64,000 nucleotides of DNA, taken from assembly GCF_000758325.1 (NCBI RefSeq), contig NZ_CP009459.1:186001-250000 (forward strand). The letters run 5' to 3'. This DNA comes from Cedecea neteri. Lineage in GTDB: Bacteria; Pseudomonadota; Gammaproteobacteria; Enterobacterales; Enterobacteriaceae. The first letter of the stretch is position 1. The number at the start of each line of letters is the position of its first letter. The notes under the pieces were generated by a model that was given only the letters and a program-made list of their open reading frames with translations, was not told the DNA's origin and ran no database searches. The position numbers were made by a program, and so were the translations under genes. This document shows positions 29,788 to 38,337 of the stretch, piece by piece.

Positions 29788-31120
29788 GATTTACTCCCGA
29801 CGGCTGCTCTTTATTCCCGGATGCGGCCACAAGGCTCATGTTTCGCGTTTCCGGCGCCCAGAAGACGGAAACCAGCAGGCCCAGCATCAGAACCGCGCTC
29901 AACAACAGCATGGTGTTTTGCACCCCGAAGGAGACCAGCGCCACCGGCAGCAGTCCGGTGCTAATTGCCGAGCCCAGGCGACTCATCGACGTCGCAAACC
30001 CTACGCCCAGAGAGCGAATATCCGTCGGGAAACTCTCCGCCGGCAGCACGCCGACCAGGTTGCTGACCGCCGAAATAGTCAGAGTAAAAACAAAGAACAG
30101 CAGCAGAATAATTGTACCGTGTTGTTCCGGCACCAGCGCCAATGCAGTCAGGCTGAAGAACAGCACCAGAAAACCGCCGATCAGGAAACCTCGCCTTGAA
30201 CAGTGGTGGGTCAGCACCAGGCCCGCGATCGCGCCCGCCACCAGCACCATATTCAGCAGCAGACTGGCGGTCAGGCCATCCCGCATGCCCAGCAGCCCGG
30301 TAATGGACGGCAGCCAGGTATAAATTGCAAACCACGGGATCACCAGGCAAACAAAGAACAGGCTATTAAACGCGGTACGCCTCCAGTATTGCCCGGAAAA
30401 CAACGTGCGGAGATGGCGGGAGGTCGGCACCGCAATTTCATCGCTAATAACAACATGTTCACCAAAGTAGCGGCGCACAATCTGATGTGCTTCGGACACC
30501 CGCCCCTGGCGAAGCAGCCAGCGGGGAGATTCCGGCGTTCCCCACCGCAAGAAAGTGATTAACAACGCGGGCAACGCGGCCGACGCCAGCAGCCAGCGCC
30601 AGGCATCCGGCCCGCTCTCCACCAGCTGATGGCCAATGAGGCTCGCCAGCACGTAGCCCAGCGTCCAGACCACGCTAAAAGCGCCTAGCAGCACGCCACG
30701 ATGTTTACGTGGGGCAAATTCGGCCAGCATGGTGTGGCCCACTGAGTAGTCACCGCCCAGCCCGATACCAATTAACACCCGCAGCAGAATCAGCTGCTCT
30801 ACGTTGCTAACGAAAAACTGTAAAAAAGAGGCCAACGTGATGAGCACGAAGCTGAAGTTAAAAATTTTCTGACGACCAATATGATCGGAGATCCAACCCA
30901 GCACCAAGCTGCCAAGAAACAGCCCAAACAGCGCCGAGCCGCCCACTAATCCTTCCTGAAGTGGCGTCAGGCCCATTTGCGGCGTAATCATCACCAGCGC
31001 AAAACCAATTACGCCGAGCACGTAGCCATCCGTCAGGTGAGCGCCAAAGGTCAGCCCGGCTATGCGTAAATGAAAGCGATTAAGCGGCAGGTCATCCATA
31101 CGAACCGGTTCGGCGTGCAT
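29765..31120 (-). CDS. ygcS: MFS transporter YgcS
   Basis: A 451-aa transporter with 12 predicted membrane helices. It belongs to the metabolite:H+ symporter/sugar-porter branch: LGWISDHIGRQKIF is the cytoplasmic loop 2-3 motif, and RVLIGIGLGGDYSVG and EFAPRKHRG are typical. The substrate is unknown and is presumed to be that of the adjacent ygc oxidation route. The gene lies 60 bp downstream of ygcU, with a hairpin between. Confidence 0.88.
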   Translation of the reverse strand: MHAEPVRMDDLPLNRFHLRIAGLTFGAHLTDGYVLGVIGFALVMITPQMGLTPLQEGLVGGSALFGLFLGSLVLGWISDHIGRQKIFNFSFVLITLASFLQFFVSNVEQLILLRVLIGIGLGGDYSVGHTMLAEFAPRKHRGVLLGAFSVVWTLGYVLASLIGHQLVESGPDAWRWLLASAALPALLITFLRWGTPESPRWLLRQGRVSEAHQIVRRYFGEHVVISDEIAVPTSRHLRTLFSGQYWRRTAFNSLFFVCLVIPWFAIYTWLPSITGLLGMRDGLTASLLLNMVLVAGAIAGLVLTHHCSRRGFLIGGFLVLFFSLTALALVPEQHGTIILLLFFVFTLTISAVSNLVGVLPAESFPTDIRSLGVGFATSMSRLGSAISTGLLPVALVSFGVQNTMLLLSAVLMLGLLVSVFWAPETRNMSLVAASGNKEQPSGVNHEHSVSL

Positions 31121-31149
31121 ACTGATTCCTTTGTCGATCCGTAAATGAA

Positions 31150-31173
31150 GAGGTCGGCTCCTGAGAGCCGACC
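31150..31173 (-). other. intercistronic hairpin between ygcU and ygcS
   Basis: A perfect 10-bp stem (AGGTCGGCTC / GAGCCGACCT) with loop CTGA and no U-run. It may stabilise the upstream mRNA or weaken expression of the distal genes rather than end transcription. Confidence 0.6.
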
Positions 31174-31180
31174 TGTACGG

Positions 31181-32635
31181 TTATTTTTCAATCGGCCAAA
31201 TCGTGCCGGTATTCATGATGCCGTTCGGATCGTACTGATCTTTCAGGCCCTGCATGATTGGCCAGGCGGTGCCGTGCTCAAGCTTGGACCAGTGCACGCG
31301 GTGCTTGCCGATCCCGTGGTGGTGCACCATCGAGCCGCCGAGGCGAATCGTCTCTTCCACGATGATTTTGTTCAGCGGGTTGTGGTACTTGTCGATCTCC
31401 TCTTCCGGCTTGCAGTCCACCACGTTGTAGTCGTACACGAAGTACATGTTGGTGCCGTTGATGTAGCTGTGGGAAGAGTGGCCACCCAGCATAGTGATAT
31501 CACCTGCATGTGGGAACTCGTTGCGAATGCGCTCGATCACATTGTGGTAAATCTCATTAATGCAGCTCCAGCTGCCGGAGACTTCAGTGGTAAAGCCCAT
31601 GTTGCCGGTTTTCAGGATCTGCACGCGCTCGGCAGCCACTTTATCCGGCCCCCAGTTCAGGTTGTTGAACCAGGTTTCAATCAGCTTGCTGTCCACCTTC
31701 TTGCATTCCGGGTAGCGGGCAACAATTTCTTCGATGCCCGCGCCGGTCGCTTCCGCCAGGCGCTTAGAGCCTTCTGCCATAAAGATCAGCACGCATTTGC
31801 CGTCGGCAAAATGGGTGAAGTGCTGGGTGCCATCTTCGGCGTCATACAGGCGGGCAATCGACGGGCGATAGCCTTCCACCATCACTTCACGCAGGATGTT
31901 GAACCCGGTTTTCATGTTGTCGAGGATGTAGCCATAGAACAGGTTGTTTTCCGGCATGTACTTGAAGATTTTTACCGTCACTTCGGTGATGTAGCAGAGT
32001 GCCCCTTCGTTGCCGATAATCACATGGCGAATGTCCGGGCCAGCGGCACGACGCGGCACGTTTTTAATGCGCGTGATGCTGCCGTCCGGGAACACGGCTT
32101 CGAGACCAACCACCATGTCCTCAATCGCACCGTACAGGGTTGAGAACTGGCCGATGCTGCGGGTTGCCACAAGGCCGCCCATTTGTGCCAGCGGCTTGGA
32201 CTGCGGCGAGTGGCCAGTGGTGTAGCCTTTTGCGCGCAGGGCATCTTCCAGCACTTCCAGCGGCACGCCGCACTGGGCGGTGGCCTGCATGTTTTCAATG
32301 TCGATATCGACTATCTTGTTCAGCCCGGAACCGTCCAGCACCACGGAGTTTTTCACCACGGTTTCCAGGCCGCCTTCCGTTGCTGAAGCCCCGGTGCGCG
32401 GTACGCAGTTGATGTGGTTGCCGTTCAGGAACGCCAGCACGTTAGAAACTTGTTCAGTACTTTGTAGCTTCACCACCGCGGCCGGCAACGGCAGGGTGAA
32501 CACGCCATGAATATCCGCATATTTTCTGAACCGGTCGATACTGTTTTTCTGCAATACTTTTTCATCGGTAATAACCTGCTGCGGGCCAACAATTTCTTTT
32601 AATTGATCCACAATTGCTTCGCGAGATAAAGACAT
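31181..32635 (-). CDS. ygcU: FAD-linked oxidoreductase YgcU
   Basis: A 484-aa protein of the VAO/PCMH flavoprotein family related to glycolate oxidase GlcD and alkyl-DHAP synthase. FAD-binding motifs include PRTGASATEGGLE and GHSPQSKPLAQMGGLVATRS (20 residues); the C-terminal domain has GGSMVHHHGIGKHR. I used the ATG at 32635 with a GGAG-type site (GAAGGAGTTGTC), which gives the E. coli length, not the frame opening 20 codons earlier. It probably oxidises a hydroxy-acid or polyol-like substrate and hands electrons to YgcQR. Confidence 0.9.
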   Translation of the reverse strand: MSLSREAIVDQLKEIVGPQQVITDEKVLQKNSIDRFRKYADIHGVFTLPLPAAVVKLQSTEQVSNVLAFLNGNHINCVPRTGASATEGGLETVVKNSVVLDGSGLNKIVDIDIENMQATAQCGVPLEVLEDALRAKGYTTGHSPQSKPLAQMGGLVATRSIGQFSTLYGAIEDMVVGLEAVFPDGSITRIKNVPRRAAGPDIRHVIIGNEGALCYITEVTVKIFKYMPENNLFYGYILDNMKTGFNILREVMVEGYRPSIARLYDAEDGTQHFTHFADGKCVLIFMAEGSKRLAEATGAGIEEIVARYPECKKVDSKLIETWFNNLNWGPDKVAAERVQILKTGNMGFTTEVSGSWSCINEIYHNVIERIRNEFPHAGDITMLGGHSSHSYINGTNMYFVYDYNVVDCKPEEEIDKYHNPLNKIIVEETIRLGGSMVHHHGIGKHRVHWSKLEHGTAWPIMQGLKDQYDPNGIMNTGTIWPIEK

Positions 32636-32705
32636 GACAACTCCTTCCTGACAAATAAGGGAATACGGATATAAATAAGAGAAAGCAGGAACCACCCTGC
32701 GAGAA

Positions 32706-33491
32706 TTACCTGACTAAATAACCACCATCAACGACTAACAAATGACCATTAACATAATCTGAAGCACGACTGGATAAATAAACCATTGCCCCCATAAGAT
32801 CCTGAGTTTCACCCCAGCGGTTGGCTGGAATATGATCAAGCACGCGTTTGTTGGTTTCCGGGTTTTTACGAGTTTCGGTAGTAATATCGGTGGCATAATA
32901 ACCAGGTGCGATGCCGTTCACCTGAATATTATATTGACCTAATTCGTCACAATAGGCTTTCGTTAAACCGGCCAGCGCATGTTTTGTGGCGGAATAAGCC
33001 GGAGACCACTGTCCACCAAGATAAGAAAATAGCGAGCAGATATTAATGATTTTTCCGTGCTTTTGCGGGATCATCACTTTAGCCGCTTCGTAACTTAATT
33101 CGAACGCCGCGGTCAGGTTGATGTTGATCATCGGGTCCCAGTCGGCACGGCCGAAATCCAGCACCTTGTTAAGCTTACAGATCCCGGCGTTGTTAACCAG
33201 AATATCCACCGAACCAAAGGTTTCCAGGCACTGGGCGATGACCTGAGCCGGGGCGCCTTTCTCCGTGATGTCCACCGTCATAAACGCCACTTTTACGCCT
33301 TGCTGTTCAATAAGTTGACGCGTTTCGCCTTTCTCTTCCACCACCGTGGGAATAAACACATTCGCGCCAGCCTTAGCCAGTGCCATGGCGAACGCCTGCC
33401 CCAGCCCGCTGTTACCGCCGGTGACAATCGCCGTCTTCCCTTTAAGCGAGAAGAAGTCCAGTGAGAATTCGTTGAGTGCGCTGAGCGACAT
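32706..33491 (-). CDS. ygcW: short-chain dehydrogenase YgcW
   Basis: A 261-aa SDR oxidoreductase. The cofactor motif is VTGGNSGLGQAFA, with NNAG, catalytic Ser in SLFSYLGGQWS and the YSATKHAL Tyr-Lys pair. I chose the ATG at 33491, preceded by AAGGAGTTC, over a frame opening 16 codons earlier inside the leader. It is first in ygcWUSRQ, whose leader carries a strong terminator hairpin and a 27-nt candidate antiterminator. Confidence 0.93.
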   Translation of the reverse strand: MSLSALNEFSLDFFSLKGKTAIVTGGNSGLGQAFAMALAKAGANVFIPTVVEEKGETRQLIEQQGVKVAFMTVDITEKGAPAQVIAQCLETFGSVDILVNNAGICKLNKVLDFGRADWDPMININLTAAFELSYEAAKVMIPQKHGKIINICSLFSYLGGQWSPAYSATKHALAGLTKAYCDELGQYNIQVNGIAPGYYATDITTETRKNPETNKRVLDHIPANRWGETQDLMGAMVYLSSRASDYVNGHLLVVDGGYLVR

Positions 33492-33518
33492 GATGAACTC
33501 CTTAAATTTTTTAAACGC

Positions 33519-33571
33519 AAAAAAAAATGAGAAAAGCAAGCTTCCCCCGAAAGGGAAGTTACTTTTCTCAT
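33519..33571 (-). terminator. attenuator (leader terminator) upstream of ygcW
   Basis: On the minus strand ATGAGAAAAG (33571-33562) pairs with CTTTTCTCAT (33537-33528), with an inner CTTCCC/GGGAAG stem, followed by nine T (33527-33519). It lies entirely upstream of the ygcW start, so it would end transcription before the operon unless prevented. Confidence 0.88.
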
Positions 33572-33584
33572 CGTCTCTAGTAAC
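33558..33584 (-). promoter_or_regulatory. candidate RNA antiterminator element, ygcW leader
   Basis: A 27-nt element with outer arms GTTACT and AGTAAC (6-bp stem). It shares 23 of 27 positions with the element in the opposite yqcE leader. Its 3' arm overlaps the 5' arm of the terminator, so the two folds exclude each other. This is the architecture of ribonucleic antiterminators; protein binding is inferred. Confidence 0.7.
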
Positions 33585-33595
33585 TGGCTAAAATA

Positions 33596-33636
33596 AGTAT
33601 CATAGCGAGGAACCGCGTTATGTGATCAATCTCACA
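33596..33636 (-). promoter_or_regulatory. CRP site and candidate promoter of ygcWUSRQ
   Basis: TGTGATCAATCTCACA at 33621-33636 matches TGTGA-N6-TCACA exactly. A minus-strand GATACT (33601-33596) is a candidate -10. The predicted start near 33589-33587 puts CRP at about -40, close to the class II position, and just ahead of the antiterminator element. Confidence 0.7.
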
Positions 33637-33689
33637 ACTCATTAACAGAAAGGTTTTATCGCTAAATTATTCATCGTGAAAATCAATAT

Positions 33690-33732
33690 CGTGATATTTC
33701 TCACACTAAAAAACCACGTTGCATGTTAATAA
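33690..33732 (+). promoter_or_regulatory. CRP site and candidate promoter of yqcE-ygcE
   Basis: CGTGATATTTCTCACA at 33690-33705 fits the CRP consensus with one change. TAATAAT at 33726-33732 is a candidate -10. A start near 33739 would centre CRP at -41.5 (class II) and begin the transcript 2 nt before the antiterminator element. Confidence 0.68.
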
Positions 33733-33740
33733 TCTTCGCA

Positions 33741-33767
33741 ATTACTAGAGTCCATGAGAAAAGTAAT
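33741..33767 (+). promoter_or_regulatory. candidate RNA antiterminator element, yqcE leader
   Basis: The 27-nt partner of the element in the ygcW leader. Outer arms are ATTACT and AGTAAT. The closing pair is A-T here and G-C in the other copy, a compensatory change that supports the stem. The 3' arm is shared with the following terminator. Confidence 0.7.
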
Positions 33768-33808
33768 CAGCCCTTAAAAGGGGATTGGTTACTTTTCTCT
33801 TTTTTTTG
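33754..33808 (+). terminator. attenuator (leader terminator) upstream of yqcE
   Basis: GAGAAAAGTAA pairs with TTACTTTTCTC around an inner CCC/GGG stem and is followed by eight T. It ends 33 bp upstream of the yqcE start. Confidence 0.88.
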
Positions 33809-33840
33809 TCTTTAACAATCCTGATTACTGAGAGCACACC

Positions 33841-35139
33841 ATGCGTGATTCAAATTTTCGTCGCTGGCTAACGCTGGCAATAATAAGTATCAGTGGTGGT
33901 GTAAGTTTTGACCTTGCTTATTTAAGGTATATTTACCAAATCCCCATGGCAAAATTTATGGGGTTTAGCAATACCGAAATAGGCTTAATTATGAGTACTT
34001 TCGGAATAACCGCAATTATACTTTATGCTCCGAGCGGAATTATTGCTGATAAATTCTCCCACCGCGTAATGATGACGCTGGCGATGATTGCCACCGGCCT
34101 GTTGGGGATTGTGATGGCTTTCTACCCGCCGCTGTGGGTGATGATTGTCATTCAGGTCGCATTCGCCGTGACTACCATTCTGATGCTGTGGTCGGTCTCC
34201 ATTAAGGCGGCTTCCCTGCTGGGCGATCATAGCGAGCAGGGAAAAATTATGGGCTGGATGGAAGGCCTGCGCGGCGTCGGCGTGATGGCGCTGGCGGTAT
34301 TCACTATGTGGGTGTTCTCGCGCTTTGCGCCGGAAGATGCCAACAGCCTTAAAGCCGTCATCCTTATCTACAGCGGCGTTTATATTGCGCTCGGCGTGCT
34401 GTGTTGGTTCTTTGTCAGCGACGGCTTTACCGGCCGTACAGAAGGTGCTCAGGAAGCCAAAAAACCGGCTTTCCAGCTAAAAGATATTCTGTCCGTTTTA
34501 CGGATAAGTACTACCTGGTACTGCAGTATGGTGATCTTCGGGGTCTACACCATTTATGCCATCCTGAGTTATTCCACCAACTACCTGACAGAGATGTACG
34601 GCATGTCGTTAGTGGCCGCCAGCTACATGGGTATCGTGATCAATAAAATCTTCCGCGCAGTTTGTGGTCCACTGGGCGGCATTATTACGACCTACAGCAG
34701 AATCAAATCGCCGACTCGTGTGGTGCAGTTGCTCTCTATTGTTGGCGCAGCCGCACTAGTCGCGCTGCTGGCAACCAACGCCAATCCTCAGTCCGTTGCG
34801 ATGGGTATTGGGCTTATTTTGCTGCTGGGATTCACCTGTTACGCCTCACGCGGGCTTTACTGGGCCTGCCCCGGCGAAGCGAGAACGCCACCCTACATTA
34901 TGGGGACTACCGTGGGGATCTGTTCAGTCATCGGCTTCTTGCCGGACGTGTTCGTTTATCCACTTGTTGGCCACTGGCAGGACACACTCCCTGCAGAGGA
35001 AGCCTACCGCAATATGTGGCTGATGGGATTAGCCGCGCTGTGCATGGTCATCGTGTTTGCCATTTTGCTGATTCGCAAAATTCGCGCCGCCGACATTGCA
35101 CAGGAAAAATTGGCATCACTGGCCGCAACGGGCGAGTGA
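33841..35139 (+). CDS. yqcE: MFS transporter YqcE
   Basis: A 432-aa transporter with about 12 membrane helices (FDLAYLRYIYQIP at helix 1, IIADKFSHRVMM at the loop 2-3 motif). The substrate is unknown. It is co-transcribed with the FGGY kinase ygcE (26-bp gap), suggesting uptake of a sugar or polyol that is then phosphorylated. Its leader carries the same predicted switch as ygcW. Confidence 0.9.
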   Translation: MRDSNFRRWLTLAIISISGGVSFDLAYLRYIYQIPMAKFMGFSNTEIGLIMSTFGITAIILYAPSGIIADKFSHRVMMTLAMIATGLLGIVMAFYPPLWVMIVIQVAFAVTTILMLWSVSIKAASLLGDHSEQGKIMGWMEGLRGVGVMALAVFTMWVFSRFAPEDANSLKAVILIYSGVYIALGVLCWFFVSDGFTGRTEGAQEAKKPAFQLKDILSVLRISTTWYCSMVIFGVYTIYAILSYSTNYLTEMYGMSLVAASYMGIVINKIFRAVCGPLGGIITTYSRIKSPTRVVQLLSIVGAAALVALLATNANPQSVAMGIGLILLLGFTCYASRGLYWACPGEARTPPYIMGTTVGICSVIGFLPDVFVYPLVGHWQDTLPAEEAYRNMWLMGLAALCMVIVFAILLIRKIRAADIAQEKLASLAATGE

Positions 35140-35165
35140 TGAGGGAAAATTGAAGGAGAAAGGCA

Positions 35166-36644
35166 ATGTCGAAGCAATACATCATTGGGATTGATGGTGG
35201 AAGCCAGAGTACAAAAGTCGTGATGTACGATCTGGCTGGCAATATCGTCTGTGAAGGCAAGGGGCCGCTTCAGCCGATGTACACGCCGGACGCGGATACC
35301 GCCGAACACCCCGACGACGACCTATGGGACTCACTGTGCCGCGCCGGGCAGGATTTAATGAGCCACTTCACGGGCGACAAGAATGCCATCGTCGGGATTG
35401 GCCTTGGCTCCATACGCTGCTGTCGCGCCCTATTAAAGGCTGACGGCACACCGGCTGAGCCGCTAATCAGCTGGCAGGATGCCCGCGTCACCCGTCCCTA
35501 CGAGCACACAAATCCTGACGTCGCCTGGGTTACCTCTTTCTCGGGGTACCTGTCTCACCGCTTAACCGGCGAGTTCAAAGACAATATCGCCAACTATTTT
35601 GGCCAATGGCCGGTGGACTACAAAACGTGGTCATGGAGCGATGACAGAGAAGTACTGAAGAAATTTAATATTCCACGCACCATGCTGTTTGATGTTCAGA
35701 TGCCCGGTACGGTCATTGGCCATCTTACCGAAAATGCCGCAAAGGCTACGGGCTTCCCGGCCGGATTACCGGTAGTTTGTACCACCAGCGATAAGCCGGT
35801 AGAAGCGCTTGGGGCCGGACTGCTGGATGACGAAACGGCGGTGATTTCTCTCGGCACCTATATCGCGCTGATGATGAACGGCAAAGCGTTGCCAAAAGCC
35901 CCGGTAGCCTACTGGCCCATTATGTCATCGATTCCTGAAACGCTGCTGTATGAAGGCTACGGCATCCGCAAAGGGATGTGGACGGTAAGCTGGCTGCGGG
36001 ACATGCTGGGTGAGTCATTGATTCAGGATGCGAAAGCACAGAATCTTTCCCCGGAAGGGTTACTGAACAAGAAAGCCGCGCTGGTGCCGCCGGGCTGTAA
36101 CGGCCTGATGACCGTGCTGGACTGGCTGACCAATCCGTGGGAACCCTTCAAACGCGGGATAATGATCGGCTTTGATTCCAGCATGGACTACGCGTGGATT
36201 TACCGCTCGATCCTCGAAAGCATCGCCCTGACGCTGAAAAACAACTACGACAATATGTGCCATGAGATGGACCACTTTGCCAAACATGTGATCATCACCG
36301 GCGGCGGCTCCAACAGCGATCTGTTTATGCAGATCTTTGCCGACGTGTTTAACCTGCCGGTCAGGCGTAACGCGATCAACGGCTGCGCAAGTCTGGGGGC
36401 GGCAATCAACACCGCCGTCGGGCTGGGCCTGTATACCAGCTATGAAACCGCCGTCGAAAAAATGGTGCGGGTCAAAGATGTGTTTATGCCGATTGAAAAC
36501 AACGCGCGACGCTATGAGGCGCTAAACAAAGGGATTTTCAGGGAGTTAACGCAGCACACTGACGTTATTTTGAAAAAATCTTATCAGGTGATGCACGGAG
36601 AGTTAGATAACACGGATTCGATTCAAAGCTGGTCCAACGCTTAA
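35166..36644 (+). CDS. ygcE: FGGY-family carbohydrate kinase YgcE
   Basis: A 492-aa kinase of the FGGY family (xylulokinase/glycerol kinase relatives). The N-terminal phosphate motif is IIGIDGGSQSTKVVMYDL, TSDKPVEALGAG and ISLGTY mark the second domain, and VIITGGGSNSDLFMQIFADVF (start VIITGGGSNSDLF) is the signature region. It has a GGAGAAAGGCA ribosome site. The substrate is unknown; a GlpP-type regulator in the same cluster suggests that the effector may be a phosphorylated three-carbon or similar compound. Confidence 0.92.
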   Translation: MSKQYIIGIDGGSQSTKVVMYDLAGNIVCEGKGPLQPMYTPDADTAEHPDDDLWDSLCRAGQDLMSHFTGDKNAIVGIGLGSIRCCRALLKADGTPAEPLISWQDARVTRPYEHTNPDVAWVTSFSGYLSHRLTGEFKDNIANYFGQWPVDYKTWSWSDDREVLKKFNIPRTMLFDVQMPGTVIGHLTENAAKATGFPAGLPVVCTTSDKPVEALGAGLLDDETAVISLGTYIALMMNGKALPKAPVAYWPIMSSIPETLLYEGYGIRKGMWTVSWLRDMLGESLIQDAKAQNLSPEGLLNKKAALVPPGCNGLMTVLDWLTNPWEPFKRGIMIGFDSSMDYAWIYRSILESIALTLKNNYDNMCHEMDHFAKHVIITGGGSNSDLFMQIFADVFNLPVRRNAINGCASLGAAINTAVGLGLYTSYETAVEKMVRVKDVFMPIENNARRYEALNKGIFRELTQHTDVILKKSYQVMHGELDNTDSIQSWSNA

Positions 36645-36655
36645 CTAACGGTTAA

Positions 36656-36681
36656 CGCCGGGTGTGATGACCGCACCCGGC
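36656..36681 (+). terminator. hairpin after ygcE
   Basis: GCCGGGTG and CACCCGGC pair around an 8-nt loop, followed by TTTGCAT. A plausible but weak terminator between convergent ygcE and queE. Confidence 0.6.
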
Positions 36682-36689
36682 TTTGCATA

Positions 36690-37361
36690 TCAGGCAATAT
36701 TCAAATATTTGTGCGTCTGCATCGACAGGCGCCAGTTGCGCGCGATGCAGGTTTCAATGCACAGGCGGGTAGCATCGTCTTTTTGGCTGATCGGCTGCAA
36801 CGCGATGATACGGCTTTTCTCATCCGTCAGCGTTGCCAGCAGTTCGTCCAGCGCCTCGACGTCACGCATACGCCCCACCGGGTGCTTAATTTCATCCGCA
36901 CGTTCCAGCGCCTGGGAGAGAATGTCATACCCGCCGCGCATGTTCACCTTCGGGGAAACCGTCACCCAGGTATTTGCCGTGCAGCGCACTTCATGTGTGC
37001 CGCTGGTTTCTATCTGGCAGCTAAACCCGTTTTTCTCCAGCAAATCTGTCAGCGGAGTTAGGTCATGAATGCAAGGCTCACCGCCGGTGATCACCACATG
37101 CCGCGCGGTATAGCCCTGGCGGCCAATCACGGCCAGTAGATCTTCGGCGCTTGCCGCACCCCACTTATCGCTTTCTTTGGTTTTGGCCAGGATACTGAAC
37201 AGCGACACTTCACGATCCGCGAGCTTATCCCAGGTATGTTTGGTATCGCACCAGGCGCAGCCTACCGGGCAACCCTGCAGGCGAATAAAAATGGCGGGCA
37301 CGCCGGTAAAATAGCCTTCCCCTTGCAGGGTCTGGAACATCTCGTTAATCGGGTACTGCAT
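36690..37361 (-). CDS. queE: 7-carboxy-7-deazaguanine synthase
   Basis: A 223-aa radical SAM enzyme, third step of preQ0 synthesis. The cluster motif is GCPVGCAWCDT (C-x3-C-x2-C), followed by VVITGGEPCIHDL. I used the ATG at 37361 (MQYPINEMF), matching the E. coli length; the frame is open for seven more codons. In E. coli QueE can also block division under Mg starvation. Confidence 0.98.
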   Translation of the reverse strand: MQYPINEMFQTLQGEGYFTGVPAIFIRLQGCPVGCAWCDTKHTWDKLADREVSLFSILAKTKESDKWGAASAEDLLAVIGRQGYTARHVVITGGEPCIHDLTPLTDLLEKNGFSCQIETSGTHEVRCTANTWVTVSPKVNMRGGYDILSQALERADEIKHPVGRMRDVEALDELLATLTDEKSRIIALQPISQKDDATRLCIETCIARNWRLSMQTHKYLNIA

Positions 37362-37623
37362 AATCATCTCGGTCATAGTCACAAAAAGTAATTATCGCAG
37401 AACTGGCGATGGAGATCATGCGAAAGCGGCTGCGCCGCCGGGATGCCTGATCCCCATGCCGCGTAAACAGCCTCTATTTTCATGGTTACTGTGTGCCAGC
37501 TCTCAACTTTCTTATGGTGATTAAACGTTTGCTCCTCATGTTGATCGTCGTCATAACAGCACGTATTGCTAACTTCTAGCATCCCTCTGGCTTTCCCCCT
37601 GAATTTACATAAGGAAATGATAA
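37362..37623. other. queE / YjiH-like divergent gap
   Basis: A 262-bp gap between divergent genes. AAGGAAATGATAA precedes the YjiH-like ATG. A 67-codon minus-strand frame fills most of the gap but has no homology I recognise and no ribosome site. Confidence 0.4.
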
Positions 37624-38337
37624 ATGGATGATTCTTCTGTTCCCGGACACCAAAGAGTTGGGCCCGCCGCCTGGTTTAGCCTGCTGTTTGCGATGGTCTT
37701 TTTCTCTGGCCTGTTGGGCGGAAAAAACTGGTACGGGGTGTTTGACTTCACCACGCTAAACGGTGCCTTTGGCAAAGTTGTCAGCGGTGTTAACCCGGCC
37801 GGAGAATCGCTGGATGTTGCAAAAAGTGCCTTCCGCGGCAACGGTGGATATGGCGCAATGGACGGTTTTCTCTTCGCTTTCGGCCTGATTCCCGCCGTGA
37901 TGTTTGCGCTGGGCATGATTAACGTGCTGGAACACTACGGCGCCCTGCGGGCCGCAAGAAAACTACTGACCCCTCTCCTTCGCCCCCTGATGGGCGTTCC
38001 CGGTGCCACGGGCCTTGCGCTAATCGGCAGCCTGCAAAGCACCGACGTTGGCGCATCGCTCACCCGCGTACTGGCGGATGAAGGCCAGATCACCGAAAAA
38101 GAAAAAACCGTGTTCACTATGTTCCAGTTTTCCGCCGGAGCCATGATCACCAACTTTTTCTCTTCCGGGGCGGTGCTCTTCACGCTGATCGCCGTTGACG
38201 GCAGCCAGGCCGTACCAAGCTCTATCGGCATGTGCGTCGCCGTGATGTTCATTATGAAAATTGTGGGGGCAAACATGATGCGCCTGATCCTGAACATCAC
38301 GGAACGGAAAACAAAAACGGAGGTGCAACATGGCTGA
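37624..38337 (+). CDS. YjiH-like nucleoside-recognition (Gate) domain membrane protein
   Basis: A 237-aa membrane protein with about five helices, similar to E. coli YjiH and SpmA: LNGAFGKV, DGFLFAFGLIPAVMFALGMI, LRPLMGVPGATGLALIGSLQ (20), STDVGASLTRVL and FSSGAVLF. It overlaps its partner by 8 bp. In E. coli yjiH and yjiG flank the isoaspartyl dipeptidase gene iadA. The pair probably forms a transporter or channel for a peptide-derived substrate; this is inference. Confidence 0.8.
   Translation: MDDSSVPGHQRVGPAAWFSLLFAMVFFSGLLGGKNWYGVFDFTTLNGAFGKVVSGVNPAGESLDVAKSAFRGNGGYGAMDGFLFAFGLIPAVMFALGMINVLEHYGALRAARKLLTPLLRPLMGVPGATGLALIGSLQSTDVGASLTRVLADEGQITEKEKTVFTMFQFSAGAMITNFFSSGAVLFTLIAVDGSQAVPSSIGMCVAVMFIMKIVGANMMRLILNITERKTKTEVQHG

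Noticed and set aside
37379-37582. A 67-codon frame on the minus strand upstream of queE
   Set aside because: No ribosome site, no known homologue, and it fills a promoter region.
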